64,000 nucleotides of DNA from Aquatica leii (GCA_035610365.1 CM069435.1:1886001-1950000); one strand, 5' to 3'. Positions 11,284 to 23,600 are shown, counted from the first letter of the stretch. Notes: a model not told the origin generated them from the sequence alone. Translations and numbers: made by a program.

Positions 11284-14002
11284 TTAACAATACAGCCTAC
11301 TTTTTCCTGTGCAATTTTCCAATCTGCAACGATTACGTTTGTTCGAATGCATCACCCAATGACCAATCCCATCTAATCTTGTTTCTAATGCAGGTTGTTG
11401 TCCCCTAGGTTTCTTTTTCATAGTCTCTGGAAGTGGGTTTTTGCTAGGTCTTCCGCGTTTTGCCCTATTTTGTATGGAATTGTGGTCTCCTAAAGTAGTC
11501 AATACTCTTGTTAATTCAGTTCTGAACTGCAAAAGGGAGATGTTCACCTCGTTCTGAGGTTGGTCTTGACTGTGGTGTTCAGCAATTCTTCTATACAGCA
11601 ACCATGATTTGCATGTAATAACATCTAGCATGGGAAAGAACAATCGATGGTACCATTTCTTAGACCGGATGTAAATTCGGTACAATCCAATTAGCAAATC
11701 GAGAAGATCAACGCCTCCCATATGCTTATTGTATACCTGCACAATATTTGGGCAGTCAATCTCTTATCTGGTGTTATCAGTCTTGAAAAACCGCTGACTG
11801 TCAGCGAATGTGGAAAGCAATGTCACCACTTTATTGTCATATTGTAGCGCAACTCAGGTAATTTAGATAAGCGAAGAGCGCGCTAACAAACGATGTAAGA
11901 AATCAATCAAACAATTAGAAAAATTGTCAAAATTGGTCAATTAACTTCCGATGTCAGGGATGCCAAATAGTTTGATTTTAAGACTAAACTATTAAAGTCT
12001 TATCTGAAATAAAAAGTTACACGGGAAAAATTCATTGATTCAATCTCAAGAGATAGTTATAATCCTATATTCAAAAACAAAACAAGACAAAAACAATTAG
12101 GTAAACCTCAGTAAGATTACTTAAAGGATAGAATAGAAATTTTCAATATTTAATTAATTAAACTTAAAACTAAGATAATACCAATATTTCTTTACATATA
12201 ATAAGAAACAATTTTGAATTAAATTAAATATTTTATTTCTTTCTTTTTTAAATATTTAATAAGTTACGTTCAAATATGTTAATTTGTAAGAAGAAAAACC
12301 AAGTTTGTTGATGAAGCAGTCTTTAATCAACGAAAGGAATATAGATAGATATAAATAACTCACGCATACGGATCAAATTTCCAACGGAATGCAGAGTTGA
12401 AGGTGGCGGATGGCCTTGGGAAATTTCCCATCAAAAATCGATGATTAAGGTATATTTTCTTCACGAAAATCAATTTGGATAATTGGCATTGATGGTGTTA
12501 TTCATACACCAAAACCACTCAAATTATATAGGTAACGATAATTTCATTTAAAGATCAAATCGGTATAAAAAAAAGTCTGTATTATTAACACAGATTTTTT
12601 AAATAAAGATATTGTAGATATAAGGTAAGATAAAAAAAATTACATGGCTTCAAAGTACCACATGCGTACTCGTCGAGCGCTGAGTACTGAATGAATCTCA
12701 AGGCTGACAACGCCTTAAAAAGTAGCAACTCCACAAAATAAAAATAAAGGAAGGTTTACACGCAAATTTAGTTAAACTAATACAGATATTTTTAAAATCA
12801 AATAATAACAGTAACGGAAACGTTACAATATCACTGTACACACTTCAAATGCTGGTTTTCGTGTGTTCCTACTTGTTCCAGATAGGAACCTTTTCCTTTC
12901 CGTTTCCATTCCTTTTCTGTGGGAAAACTGCACCCCATTAGTCAATTTATCTTCACCGTGCCCACACAATCAATTCCATTCTGTGCCAAATAACGGAACA
13001 GAGGAATGCCTGTGAAATAATTGTCACAATATAGTTTGTAGTGCACATTTTTTGACACGTTGCGACTCATGCGGTAAACCACATTACTTGCAGAACCGAA
13101 ATTATCTTCTCCATCTACTGCAACTACCTTCCCACTGAACAATTCAAAGTCATAAGAAAAGCCACTAATTCCAGAAAGTACCCATATTTTGTAACCCCAC
13201 TTGTGAAGCTTTTTCGGATTATATGTTTTTATAGAAATTCTACCTTTAAACGGCACTATTTGCTCATCACAAGCTAAATGTTCCTCCATTGGGATTTTGA
13301 AACATGATCAACGACAGGTTGAATTTTTTTTGTCTTGTTCTGCATTTGTGTGTTGTCATTAAAATGAAGGTATCTTTTTAGTTTCGGTTAACAGTCATAG
13401 CATCTGCAACCTGAGCAATTCGGTTATCTGCTGACCAGTTGTTCCTAGTGGTAGACAATTTGATAATTGACATCCACAATAAGACTCCTACAAATTTTTG
13501 TATTTCGTTGGTTGATGTGACCAAAGGACGATTCGGGGTTTTTTGCACAGAATACAGCATGCTCATATCTACTATCATCTGTAGAAATTTTTCAGTGACA
13601 AAATATTTGAAAACAGCATATGGAGTGGTAAGGTTCAAAACTTCATGGAAAAGTATCGTTACCACTAAATTTTATGCTTTCGTCGTTTTTTGTGGTAGTC
13701 TGTTCTTCTTGCCAATGTATTTTCTGACGTTTCGATTGAGGCTGAGATTTAGAAGTAGATGGAGCAGCAAAATTGCTCAACGGGAGTTCGTCTTCTGAAC
13801 TAAAATGTTCTAGATCCTGTTGGTGATTTTCAACAAAATCGTCCTGAAAGTTGGGAATTTCATCTTCATCTAATAAAAGAGAATCCTCGCTGTCGCTAGG
13901 AATATGTCTGATTTCATAAACATCGCTTTTGTTTCCATAAAATGATTTAGAAGAAATGGGTGAAAAGTTTTCGTCCATCATAAGTTTGTAGTGCCCATGC
14001 AC
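11284..14002 (-). pseudogene. piggyBac transposase copy 2, broken by an insertion
   Basis: The coding order on the minus strand is as follows. An acidic/serine-rich N-terminus (14002-13643) leads into the start of the core (13665-13378). Next come the first catalytic Asp in CDEQIVPFKGR (about 13265) and the second in LYCDNYFTG (about 13030). The frame then leads to about 12838. After a foreign segment (about 11860-12838) the text resumes as QYDNKVVTLLSTFADSQ. The third Asp lies in YNKHMGGVDLLD (about 11725). A basic and Cys-containing tail ends at 11284. Frameshifts occur near 13650 and 13300-13380, and there is one in-frame stop near 11765. All three catalytic Asp positions are still present, unlike copy 1. 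Confidence 0.85.
11860..12838. mobile_element. ~1-kb unidentified insertion within the piggyBac transposase
   Basis: Transposase similarity stops near 12838 (after EKEWKRKGKGSYLEQVGTH) and resumes near 11860 (QYDNKVV), positions that are nearly adjacent in the protein family. The intervening ~980 bp has no long open frame and no clear terminal repeats, so its class is unknown. Confidence 0.6.
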
Positions 14003-14439
14003 AGTGTTTCCGAACGGTACCAGTTACCTGAGTTTACATGTATAGGTAAATATATACAAAATACCAAAAACAGAATCATACATACCTTCAGCAGGCTTTA
14101 ATGCACCTCACAGTATTTTTTTGGCAAAAAAGCACTCTTTGAAACCACAGTAAAAAATTCGCAAAATCATGAAACATCATAACCACAAGATTGCTTGCGC
14201 GCTTGCATAGACTATTTATATTTCATAACTGCAATGTGCTGCCACCTTGTATGTTACATTTTAACTTAAAGAGGAATGTTCTCGAATGGGAACCATGCGT
14301 AAATAAAGGTAGTGTTTTTGAAGTTAAGAAAGTTAAACCTTAAAACGCATGGTGTTCCCGAATGGGCACAAGGTGCAATAGAGGGTTAAATTTCAAACTT
14401 TATCCGCCAGAATGCAGCATGTATTTTTTGTGAGCGCTG

Positions 14440-14880
14440 TCAAAAGATTTAAATCGCCTCGGTGTTTTCAACTCACCCCGTATCACGGTACTAATAATTT
14501 TGCATTTCCGCGTAATTTTGAAACTATCAAATTTAGAATAAAATCAGGAGGAGTTTTTTCTTCGTAAAACTGTTCAGTTATTGATTCACTTATATTGATA
14601 AATATCTACTTAGTTTGTTAGCGTTGCCATCAAATTCGGGCAAACATTGTAAGAGTTCAGCTTTGAATTGGTTCATGTTAGTTGTTTGAGGATTAGCAAT
14701 TCTGAGTGAGTTGAAGAGATTTGTAATGATAATTTTTGCAAATTGTTTAAAAAAGTTTTCACAAATTGTACTTACATTAAAATTTTTAACATTCTTCTTG
14801 ACCACAATAAAGATGACCACAGTTTCTTTCCTTTGTTTGGCTGTAGGTCCTCCTTGCGAATTAGGACTATTTCGTTTCAA
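14440..14880 (-). pseudogene. Gypsy/errantivirus-like gag fragment
   Basis: A 96-residue frame (14880-14590) ends in NQFKAELLQCLPEFDGNANK and continues, after a stop, into a segment typical of Ty3/gypsy and errantivirus gag N-termini (a FYEEKTPPDFIL-like block at about 14560). Similarity fades near 14475. It has the same orientation as the pol and env-like relics left of piggyBac copy 2, so all three may come from one provirus split by that insertion. The protease region has not been found. Confidence 0.5.
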
Positions 14881-15627
14881 ATTTCGCTTTCTTTTCGTTT
14901 CACTGTTGTTGCGCCGGTTCTACGGTAGCACTTATGGTTTTCTGATTTTTAAGGAGCCACTTGCACAACTTCGCAATGTCACAAAGGCAGCAATTGCATT
15001 TATACACATTGATATAACAAACAAAAACAAGTATTATATGCAAAAAACATTATAATGAAATAAGAAATAAAAATTTTTTAAAAAATGAACTTGCACCGAA
15101 ATGGGTATTTACAAAAACCATGAATTAACAAAGAACAAATATCTAACAAATAAATACTTAAGTTTACAAGTATTACATAAAAAATTTAAAAAAAACATTA
15201 AAGAAAAAATGTTAACCAAAACCAAGCATTTTAGAATAAGTCGGCTCACCAGTATTACCCGTAATTTATTTGTAAAAAAAAAATCACAGGTATATTGTTT
15301 TAAAATGTAATACAAAAATAACAATACATTTTTTTAAATAAAGAAATGCGTGATATTCAATTATCCCTAATTGTTTGGATGAGATAGCACATCAAGGTGT
15401 CATGGTCAAGACATAGTCATTGTTATGGCGGCAATGGGGGGAAGGTTGGCTAGCCATTCCTCCTCCTCTCTATTATTTTGCAGGCACGGAGTGCCGTCCC
15501 ACTACACGATCGGCGCAGTATTGTGTATATTTTGGAAGGAAGTGTTGAAACAATAGGCGCAAAATATAAATGTTTTGCTACAATGGAAGCATTTTTTATA
15601 TAGGCAGTAGTCATTGATTTGTTTATT
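14881..15627. other. No recognised gene
   Basis: AT-rich, with short overlapping frames on both strands that look fortuitous. A less AT-rich patch at about 15400-15540 (GGCGGCAATGGGGGGAAGGT; CACGGAGTGCCGTCCCAC) is unlike its neighbours and could be a retroelement 5' region or SINE, but nothing identifies it. Confidence 0.4.
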
Positions 15628-16914
15628 GAAGTGAAACTTCTTTATCGGCGTTGGAAAAAAATTTACCGTCACATTTTACGCGTCACGTCACATTTTTTAT
15701 CGTCACATTTTTCCGTTACGCGCCATCTTTTTTATTTCTGAAACGCAATAGCAACGTGATAAATAATATATCAATACTAAAGTGATCAACAAAATCAAAG
15801 GTTTTATTTTAATTCTAATTCCAGTGGATTTTTAACAAAAGTAAGTAATTATATCTATTTTTCTAATACTTGTTAAGGTTAACCTCAGTTTCTGATTGAA
15901 CGATGACATTTTAAATTTAAGATATTTAAGGTTAACCTCAGTTTCTGATTGAACGATGACAATGACAGTAATAATTATATTTCAATTAATGAAATGCTGT
16001 AATAACCTTAGTAGCAAAAGTTAAAGTGAAATAATTGTATTATTTGTATTCATGTCTATTATAATAAAATCCTTTTGTTTAAACTTTATCTAATTTTAAA
16101 TTTAAGATATTTAAGGTTCACCTCAGTTTCTTATTGTAACTACCGGTCAATGTATATGATTTCATTAAAATAGTATTTATTAATTAATGAGACTGCTAAT
16201 TTAATGAACATCAATTAATTCGCATAGAGTATAAATTCTGAAATATGTTATTAATTTTTGTAAATCAATTAACTAATTTTTGTAGATTCAATTTCATATT
16301 TCAGTTACCATAAGCCATTAATTATTAAATTTAAGATATTTAAGGTTAACCTCAATTTCTGATTGAACGATGACAATGATAGTAATAATTCTATTTCAAT
16401 TAATGAAATGCTGTAATAATCTTAGTAGCAAAAAGTTAAAGTGAAACACGGTTGGTTCAGACGAAGAGTACTTTCAGTTTCTCCAACGCAGTAGGGATAG
16501 CATGTCGCTTATTTCGTTACGCGTCCCATTTTTAATTAATACGACTGCTAATTTAATGAACATCAATTAATTGGCATAGAGTATAAATTCTGAAATATGT
16601 TATTAATTTTTGTAAATCAATTAACTAATTTTTGTAGATTCAATTTCATATTTCAGTTACCATAAGCCATTAATTACAAAAATATATAATAACGATGACA
16701 ATGATAGTAATAATTCTATTACAATTAATGAAATGCTGTAATAATCTTAGTAGCAAAAAGTTAAAGTGAAATAATTGTATTATTTGTATTCATGTCTATG
16801 ATAATAAAATCCTTTTGTTTAAACTTTATCTAATTTAACTTTATTTAACCAATTTCTGAAAAGTTGCATGTAGATCATTTTGCGAAAAATAAGGCCATAA
16901 AGAAGTTTCACTTC
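15628..16914. mobile_element. Non-autonomous DNA element with 18-bp TIRs and nested direct repeats
   Basis: GAAGTGAAACTTCTTTAT at 15628-15645 is matched perfectly by its complement at 16897-16914. The interior has no coding potential. One unit (AAGGTTAACCTCAGTTTCTG, then GATGACAATGA and ATGAAATGCTGTAATAA) recurs at about 15920-16100, 16330-16445 and 16693-16850, with a short leading piece at 15878. A second unit (CTGCTAATTTAATGAACATC) recurs at about 16179-16325 and 16531-16677. No convincing target-site duplication was seen. Confidence 0.7.
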
Positions 16915-17179
16915 TTACATGTGTACACTAGTACACGCCCTAATTTTTTTTTTGATATCTGTCAATAAATTAATTACCATATACGTTGTTAATTCTTTAA
17001 TTTAATTTAATCTCAGGTTGATGTTCCGTGTTTTATACAGTTATATAATAAACTTAATATTCACAACAAGTTTTATTAAAATACTAAAATGTGAATCATT
17101 ATTACTAATGACACGTAACGAAAGTCAAAATTATTACAATTACAAAGAGTTGCAGAAACAGTTTGGTTTATTTATAATA

Positions 17180-17490
17180 ACGTAAACAACTTCAAATATT
17201 AAAAATATTAAAAAAGTGTTTCTGAAAGCAACTAGACGTCTCCAACTGTTTAGAGAAATTGTCAGCAGCTAAAAAACATAAATGAAGCGTTGCAAAATCA
17301 ATTTTTTTTTGATGCATCAACTAAATATTTTTCGCCAACAGGTGTCACACGTTTTAAATTTGCCACTATAGTGCTGTGCGATGTGGAACGACTCTTTTCA
17401 CAATACAAAAACATTCTTGTCGACAACAGACGTAAATTTACATTTGAACATTTATATTGCGTTATCTAATTATCAAATGTCATCAAGATT
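17180..17490 (+). pseudogene. hAT transposase C-terminal remnant
   Basis: Plus-strand frame about 17385-17465 reads CDVERSFSQYKNILVDNRRK followed by FTFEHL. This is the conserved hAT C-terminal dimerisation block (VERSFSxYKxILxDNRR). The text before it is only loosely recognisable and frameshifted. No ends were found. Confidence 0.65.
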
Positions 17491-17764
17491 TGTAATGTTG
17501 TTTTAGTATTTATTAGTGTTTAGTACTATATCTTCTATTTAATAATATATTACTCAGAGAATAAATGATAAAATTTATAAAAGACAATGTTTTGAATACA
17601 TATTTAAGTGCATATTTTTAGTATTTTTTGTGTATAGTTGCATGCATTTTTTAGTGCATACCTATCCAAAGTTTAGTTATAACACTCAATTTTACTGACT
17701 TTTTTAAGTTAGTAAACTACTTATTAAACAAAATTGATAAAACAATTTGTATCGTTTGTTTCAG

Positions 17765-18033
17765 ATGGAAAGTGTTTAGCGTGCACATATCGAGCCAAAT
17801 TTATAGAAATTTCGGTAGGCATTAATCACAACGTAGACGAACTTCTCGTAGGCATTTTAACACAAATTAGATTAAAGAGTTTTCATTACGACGAACGCGA
17901 CCACAACCAACAACAATGGTATAAAAGTAGAGGCGTAGTCAGAGCGAGCATGAAAGCGAGACAGATGTTTACGTGGCTGTTCGGAAAAGAAGATTCGAAA
18001 TTCAAAAACTGCGAAAATTTGCATATCCTATAG
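17765..18033 (+). CDS. RGK-family small GTPase (Rad/Gem/Rem), last coding exon
   Basis: A 3' splice site TTTGTTTCAG ends at 17764. The exon enters in phase, completing a GAT codon, and reads DGKCLACTYRAKFIEISVGI then NHNVDELLVGILTQIRLK, ending in KFKNCENLHIL and TAG at 18031-18033. Those are the G5 region and C-terminal extension of RGK GTPases, which lack prenylation and end with a conserved Cys-containing tail. In animals they bind voltage-gated calcium channel beta subunits and dampen channel activity; they act at the plasma membrane and cytoskeleton. The basic/aromatic stretch SMKARQMFTWLFGK resembles the family's calmodulin-binding region. Earlier exons with the P-loop were not found in this window, so they probably lie to the left. 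The exon is intact and clearly under coding constraint, unlike its transposon-rich surroundings. Confidence 0.9.
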
Positions 18034-18244
18034 CCCTACTAAGATTTACACTTATCATTATTTGTAGTATTTCATATTTTATTATACTCTTGAAACTGTC
18101 ACGAACTGAAATAGAATTAATATACTAAACAAAAAATCATAATCAAAATCTGCGGCCTATACTAAATTTTTTTCATAAAAATTTTCAGCTCCATCAAAAT
18201 TCTTACCTGAAATTTTTACCGAATTATCGTTTTTCGTGTTATAC

Positions 18245-18568
18245 AATAAAAAAATGACCAACTTGATGTACATAGGTAAGAACTGTATGGAATAGCTGTT
18301 AATTGTTATTCAATATAAAGATAGTATTACATTGTTATTACTATTACTATTTTAGTAGTTTAATTGAACTTTTTTGTATTTGTGTGTATGTTTTTCATTT
18401 ACGTAATCGGTGTAGATCATCAACAAACTATCTGCATGTTTATATGTTCAACTTGTTTTTTTGTATTGTTATTTATATGTACTTTATTTGTATTTCCCGT
18501 TTACATCAACTTCTTCCTCTCTTTTGACAATAATTATTGTATGTTGTATATAAATAATTTGTAATAAA
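18245..18568 (+). promoter_or_regulatory. Candidate polyadenylation signals of the RGK gene
   Basis: AATAAA occurs at 18245-18250 and again at 18563-18568 downstream of the stop codon. Either could end the transcript; the short ORFs between them look like 3' untranslated sequence. Confidence 0.4.
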
Positions 18569-18789
18569 TTATTTAGTATTTTTGTTGTTTTAATACATTT
18601 AATGATGAGAGATTCTTGTTCTGTAACCACATCACAACACTTATTCTACCTACGGTTTGGCAAATAATCGCAAAAATAAGAAAATAACTTACATTAATAA
18701 ATGCAATACAATCAATAATCCGCCAACAATTGTACATTTCAATGCAGTCGTTTTTTGCAAAGAGTTGTCTATAGACTACGTCTTGTTCC

Positions 18790-19124
18790 AAATAAAACAG
18801 ACATGCCAGAAAACAACCAAGCGGGGACAAACAAAGAAATAACGGATATGAACACGCTACAAAATTACCAACCTAGCACTGAAAATATTAAAATTCTTGA
18901 AATAAATCTAGGTAGACTAAAGACGGCACACGCCTTACTGTGAGCGACTGCAATACAAAACAAGGCAGATATAGCCAGGATCACAAAAGTCAACATTACA
19001 AAAATTAAGACATCAGGTTGGAAACTAGATCCTGAGAAAGTAACAGCTATAGCCACATTCGAAAGGAATACAGTTTCGGTACAGTATGAAACTATGAGCA
19101 ACATAGCAGCGATAAAACTAGATG
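18790..19124 (+). mobile_element. R1-like LINE fragment, endonuclease N-terminus (5' part)
   Basis: The plus-strand frame gives ILEINLGRLKTAHALL, then AATAIQNKADI-like and TSGWKLDPEKVTAIATFERN text with one stop. This is the start of an R1-clade ORF2 endonuclease. It is cut at 19124 by the BEL/Pao element; the target duplication AGATG and the flanking text show it resumes at 25272. Confidence 0.75.
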
Positions 19125-19493
19125 TGGTCAGGCAAGTTATTGTTTATTTAATTGAATTTTTTTTGTTGTTGCATCATTTAATTTTTCTTTACTGATGGTT
19201 GAGGAACTGCCATTATTAATATAATAACAGAAAAATTGATAGCACTTGTCGACTTTCGACAACTCGTTGATTTGAAGCAGTTGTATTAGAATTGTCGTCG
19301 TGTGTGCTACAACCGCAATAATATCGATTATCGTAATTCAAAACCCGGAATTAAAATTGAATATCGCGAAGCTCCTAATCTCCCTGCCCTGTCAACCTTC
19401 TTCCTGTTGCCTTTTGTAGGAGGTTCGGGATTAGCTTCTAGACGTGGTTTTGAGGTAAGTCTTGATATGATAATCATTATTTTATATTTATCA
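19125..19493 (+). repeat. 5' LTR of BEL/Pao element
   Basis: Starts TGGTCAGGCAAG and ends TTTATCA. Same length as the 3' copy, with about a dozen substitutions. Confidence 0.9.
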
Positions 19494-19494
19494 T

Positions 19495-19514
19495 TGGTCC
19501 TTCGATCCGGATTT
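19495..19514 (+). other. Primer-binding site of BEL/Pao element
   Basis: TGGTCCTTCGATCCGGATTT begins one base after the LTR. It is complementary to a tRNA 3' end, including the CCA and T-arm (reading TCGAAGGACCA), as used to prime minus-strand synthesis. The tRNA species is not determined. Confidence 0.8.
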
Positions 19515-19576
19515 GTAAACCGAAATTTGTTCGTCGTTTCATATTGATTTAAATTGTATATGGTTAGTAGGATTAA

Positions 19577-20659
19577 TTGGTTTTCAGTAATTTGTTAAGT
19601 TTCAAAGTGGCATCAGCGAAACAAGCAAATTTATTGAAAATTTTAATTAAAAAAAAGGAAACTTTGTTTCAACGGGTTCAAAGATTGTACGATTTTGGTA
19701 AGAAAATTAATGAACCGGGTAACGTGGAATATTTTAAACAGGCTTATCTGTTATTGGATAAGACTATTAAAGAATTTGACGATATAGAAATGCAAATCAA
19801 CGAGGTTTCGATAGGTTTAGACGAAAATTATGAACCGCGATTTACGTCGACAGTTTCGGAAATGGTTGAATTTATCGAAACAATCGCGATCACAATTAAA
19901 CCGACTTCGGCGGTGGCAGCGCCTCAGTCCGTTTTCCCAACGAAGGTCGAAACTATTCGTTTAAACAAGGTCGAAATTCCCAATTTTGACGGTTCGCCAA
20001 ATTCTTGCCCAGTTTTTTATGAATTATTTAGAACTTTGGTTCACGAAAATAATGACATAACACCCTTAGAAAAGATGCAACATCTTGCTTCGAGATTGTC
20101 GGGATCTGCCGTAAATATTTGTAAAAGCATTAAACCAACTGCGGCTAATTATGAGGTTACGTGGAAATCCCTTGTTGATCGTTATAACGACGAGGGTTCG
20201 TTGGCAAATACGTACCTTGAACAAATTTTTAATTTTAAGCCACTTCGTGTCGAAAGTCGTGAAGGGAAAATTTCAGTTCTTGATGAGTTTTGCGCTCCTG
20301 TCGCGGCTTTAAAACAATTAAATTTAGACGATGTTGGCGACTTTATGTTTATTAATCGTTGTTTAAACATTCTTGACCCAACAACAAAAAGGGCATTCGA
20401 AGCGGCTTGTCACGATAAAGATTTTCCGGCTTATTCAGAGTTGGTAAAATTCTTAGAAGCACAATTAAAATATTTGCCTATCGTAAGCAAATCGAGTACT
20501 TCCAATTTTCCGCAAAAATCAACTCGAAATAATTATAAATTGACCCATTCTTTTGTCGTAAAGCCTGGCGAGGCGAATTCTCAAATACAATGTTTGTTTT
20601 GTAAGCGAGGTTCCCATTATATGGAGAAATGTTCGAAATTTTTAAAATTGACACCTTGA
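19577..20659 (+). CDS. BEL/Pao gag-like polyprotein (DUF1759 type) with zinc knuckle
   Basis: 360 residues. The middle holds the Gag-like domain of BEL elements: IPNFDGSPNSCPVFYELFRT near residues 138-157, then LEKMQHLASRLSGSA. Near the C-terminus is a CCHC-like knuckle, CLFCKRGSHYMEKC (C-x2-C-x4-H-x4-C). The frame stops at a TGA (20657-20659), after which the same frame continues directly into a second Cys/His block and the protease. In relatives gag and pol form one polyprotein, so this TGA is either a nonsense mutation or a read-through site; given other lesions, mutation is more likely. The first ATG at 19577 lies about 60 bp after the primer site. Confidence 0.85.
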   Translation: MVFSNLLSFKVASAKQANLLKILIKKKETLFQRVQRLYDFGKKINEPGNVEYFKQAYLLLDKTIKEFDDIEMQINEVSIGLDENYEPRFTSTVSEMVEFIETIAITIKPTSAVAAPQSVFPTKVETIRLNKVEIPNFDGSPNSCPVFYELFRTLVHENNDITPLEKMQHLASRLSGSAVNICKSIKPTAANYEVTWKSLVDRYNDEGSLANTYLEQIFNFKPLRVESREGKISVLDEFCAPVAALKQLNLDDVGDFMFINRCLNILDPTTKRAFEAACHDKDFPAYSELVKFLEAQLKYLPIVSKSSTSNFPQKSTRNNYKLTHSFVVKPGEANSQIQCLFCKRGSHYMEKCSKFLKLTP

Positions 20660-23600
20660 AAAAAATTTAAATTTGTAAAGCGACAACTTTTGTGTATTAA
20701 ATGCTTATCAGGAGATCATTGTTTATCTGAATGTAAACGGGAAAATTGCAGTAAATGCCAGTTAGAACATCATACAATGTTACATTTTGAAGATTTCAAA
20801 CCTCGAGAAAACCCTTTGAGGACGGAAACGGAGGTTAACATTATTACCCCTGCAAGCTTGTGCTCAATGAATATGTCAGATGTTAAGAAACCGGAGGATG
20901 TACCATCCATACTTCTTTCTACCGTTGTTGTTAATGTGCGCGATAAAGAAGGAAGATGGTGTAATATTCGTTTGTTATTAGATTCCGGAAGTCAATCTAA
21001 TTTTGTGACTACTAAGATTTGTCGTAAGTTAAATTTATCAGTCGAACGCGTAAAATTATCGGTATTAGGATTTGGGGGGTTGAAGAATTCTGTACGAGGG
21101 AAAACAACTCTGCAAATCTACTCGCGTTTTGATTCTCGCATCGTGTTTACGTTAAAGTCACTAGTCGTGGATAATATAGTTGATAAACTTCCATCTAACG
21201 TAAATTTGTCGTCGTTAAATTATTTACAAAATTTACAATTAGCCGATGAAAAATTTTATGTTCCTAATGAAATTGATGGAGTGATTGGTGCCGAACTTTT
21301 CCCCTTTATACTAGGGGGAGAAAAATTGAACCAGGCTCCGGATACACCCGTAGCCATCCAGACTCAGTTTGGGTTTGTCGTAATGGGTAAGGCACCTACA
21401 CCAAGTGGTATTGTAGATAATAATTACTGTTTAGTAACCACAGTTGACAGTCATTTGGAACACTTTATTCAAAAATTTTGGGACTTGGAAAATGTCCCTG
21501 TGTCGTCAGATTTCCTTTTAACTAACGATGAACGCGAATGTGAAAAACTTTACAGTTCTTCTGTAAAGCGGCGAGAAGATGGGAGATATGTTGTTGCCCT
21601 GCCGTTTCGAGAAGATCCTAGTTTGTTAGGAAATTCTTACAATTTAGCTTGTCAACGCTTTAAACATTTAGAAAACCAACTAGCTCGTAATTCTTCTTTG
21701 CGGGACGCATATCATGCCGTGATCAAAGATTATATTCAGCAAGGATATATGTCGATTAGTTCTGATTTTATGCACTCAAGGGGATATTTCATTCCACACC
21801 ATGCTATATTTAAACCACAAAGTGTGAGTACGCCAGTGCGCGTGGTTTTTGACGCCAGCGCCGTAAGTAGTTCGTCAAAATCGTTGAATGACTTATTATT
21901 TTCCGGTCCAAAGCTACAAACTAACATTGTCACCTTGTTGTTAAATTTTAGATTGTTTTCTTGTGCTTTAACTGCCGACATAAAACAAATGTATCGACAA
22001 CTTGTCGTCGACCCGGTACATCGAAAATACCAGCAAATTTTGTGGAGGTTTAATAAGGACAAGCCAATTCAAGCCTTTTAATTAAACTGCGTAGTTTTTG
22101 GAATTAGCTCATCTCCATATTTAGTTTTAAGAACCATCCATCAGTTGGCAGAAGACGAACGTAAGCGGTTTCCTTTGGCGTGTGAAACAATTCCTAGGGA
22201 TATGTACATGGATGATTTGATTACGTCAGTCCCATCTGAAGAGAAGGCATTAAAGGTTTATACTGAACTGACAGAATTGTTTCGATCTGGTGGGTTTAAG
22301 TTTCATAAATGGGCTACAAATTCGTCGGTAGTCAGAAAGCATTTTTTTTCTCAAGACGCATCTCCAGATTCTATAGAATTTGATTCAGAAAATCACACTT
22401 GTGCAATTTTAGGACTAAAATGGCAGCCTATTTTAGACACGTTTGAGTTTCGGATTGAGCCAGGAAATCGTTCAGGAACAAAACGAGATATATTGTCGAC
22501 AGTCGCCCGTATTTTTGATCCCGTTGGGTTTTTAGCACCAGTCACTTTGTATTTAAAGGGTTTAATCCAAAAATTGTGGCAAGACAACGTTGGTTGGGAT
22601 CAAGCACCGTCTAAACATATGTTTTCGTGTTGGCAAACTTTTCAAAACGAATATTGCATGTTATCTTCAATCAAAATTCCGCATTTTCTCGGCATTTATG
22701 AGCATTCTAAGCTATTGTTGATAAGATTTGCAGATGCTTCATAAGTAGGTTATGGCGCAGCGGTTTATCTAAAGGTTAACCAACCTAATTCCAAGTCTGC
22801 TATCTTTTTGGTTTGTTTGCTCCTTTAAAAATAGTGTCCATTCCTCGATTGGAATTGTGTGCCGCACTTCTTTTGTCGAATTTGTTAAAGGTTGTTGTCG
22901 AGAATTTTCGTCTTCGTCAACTGTACCTTAAAGTAAGAGCATTTACCGATTCAACGATCGTGCTTCGTTGGTTGAATTCTAGTACGAATCGTTGGTCGAC
23001 ATTTGTTGCTCATAGAGTAGCAAAAATCCAATCTCTCGTGGAAGTAGAAAATTGGGCTCATATTGGTGGGGAAAAAACCCAGCAGATTGTTTGTCGCGTG
23101 GTTTGACACCCTCCGAGTTGTGTTCTCATCCATTCTGGTGGTGGGGTCCAAGCTGGTTAATTAAAGAAGAAGTCGAGTGGCCTTCTCCGTGCTTAAGTAT
23201 GGAATTAAAGAATCCTCCGGAGCAGAAAGAAAAAAATTGTGTCTTGAAGGTTCGTCCCGATCTTGGAAATTCTTTATACAACATTATTGGTCGGTTCTCG
23301 TCATTTTCTAAATTGCGAAGAAGCATGGTGTACGTTCTTCGATTTATATGTATGTTACCATATAAAGAAACTTGAGAACGTCGATTTAAGTATTACTGAA
23401 CAAATTTTATGTCGGATTGTGTAAGCGCAACATTTTATCACGGTCATAAACGCTTTGAAAAATGGAAGAGTTTGTTCAAATGCGCTTCTAAGATTAGCCC
23501 CTTATTTAAAGGATGGTGTCCTAAGGGTATGGGGAAGACTACGCGCATCCGATTGTACTTCCTAAGAACTCTCATTTTGTTAATATATTGATTCGGTATT

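Larger units (their letters stand above)
10184..14385 (-). mobile_element. piggyBac element copy 2, both ends present
   Basis: The ends are perfect 13-bp terminal inverted repeats, CCCTCTATTGCAC at 10184-10196 and its complement at 14373-14385. Each is flanked by TTAA (10180-10183 and 14386-14389). Within lie a broken transposase on the minus strand, an array of ~139-bp tandem repeats near the left end, and a ~1-kb foreign segment inside the transposase. The right end has subterminal inverted motifs (CGAATGGGAACCATGCG at about 14283 and CGCATGGTGTTCCCGAATGG at about 14346). The host site appears to lie within an older gypsy relic, since gag lies to the right and pol to the left on the same strand. 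Confidence 0.9.

Noticed and set aside
18573..18830. 85-residue minus-strand frame with hydrophobic stretches next to a GTAAGT
   Set aside because: One plausible donor but no clear acceptor and no family resemblance; it lies beside the R1-like LINE and is likely fortuitous.
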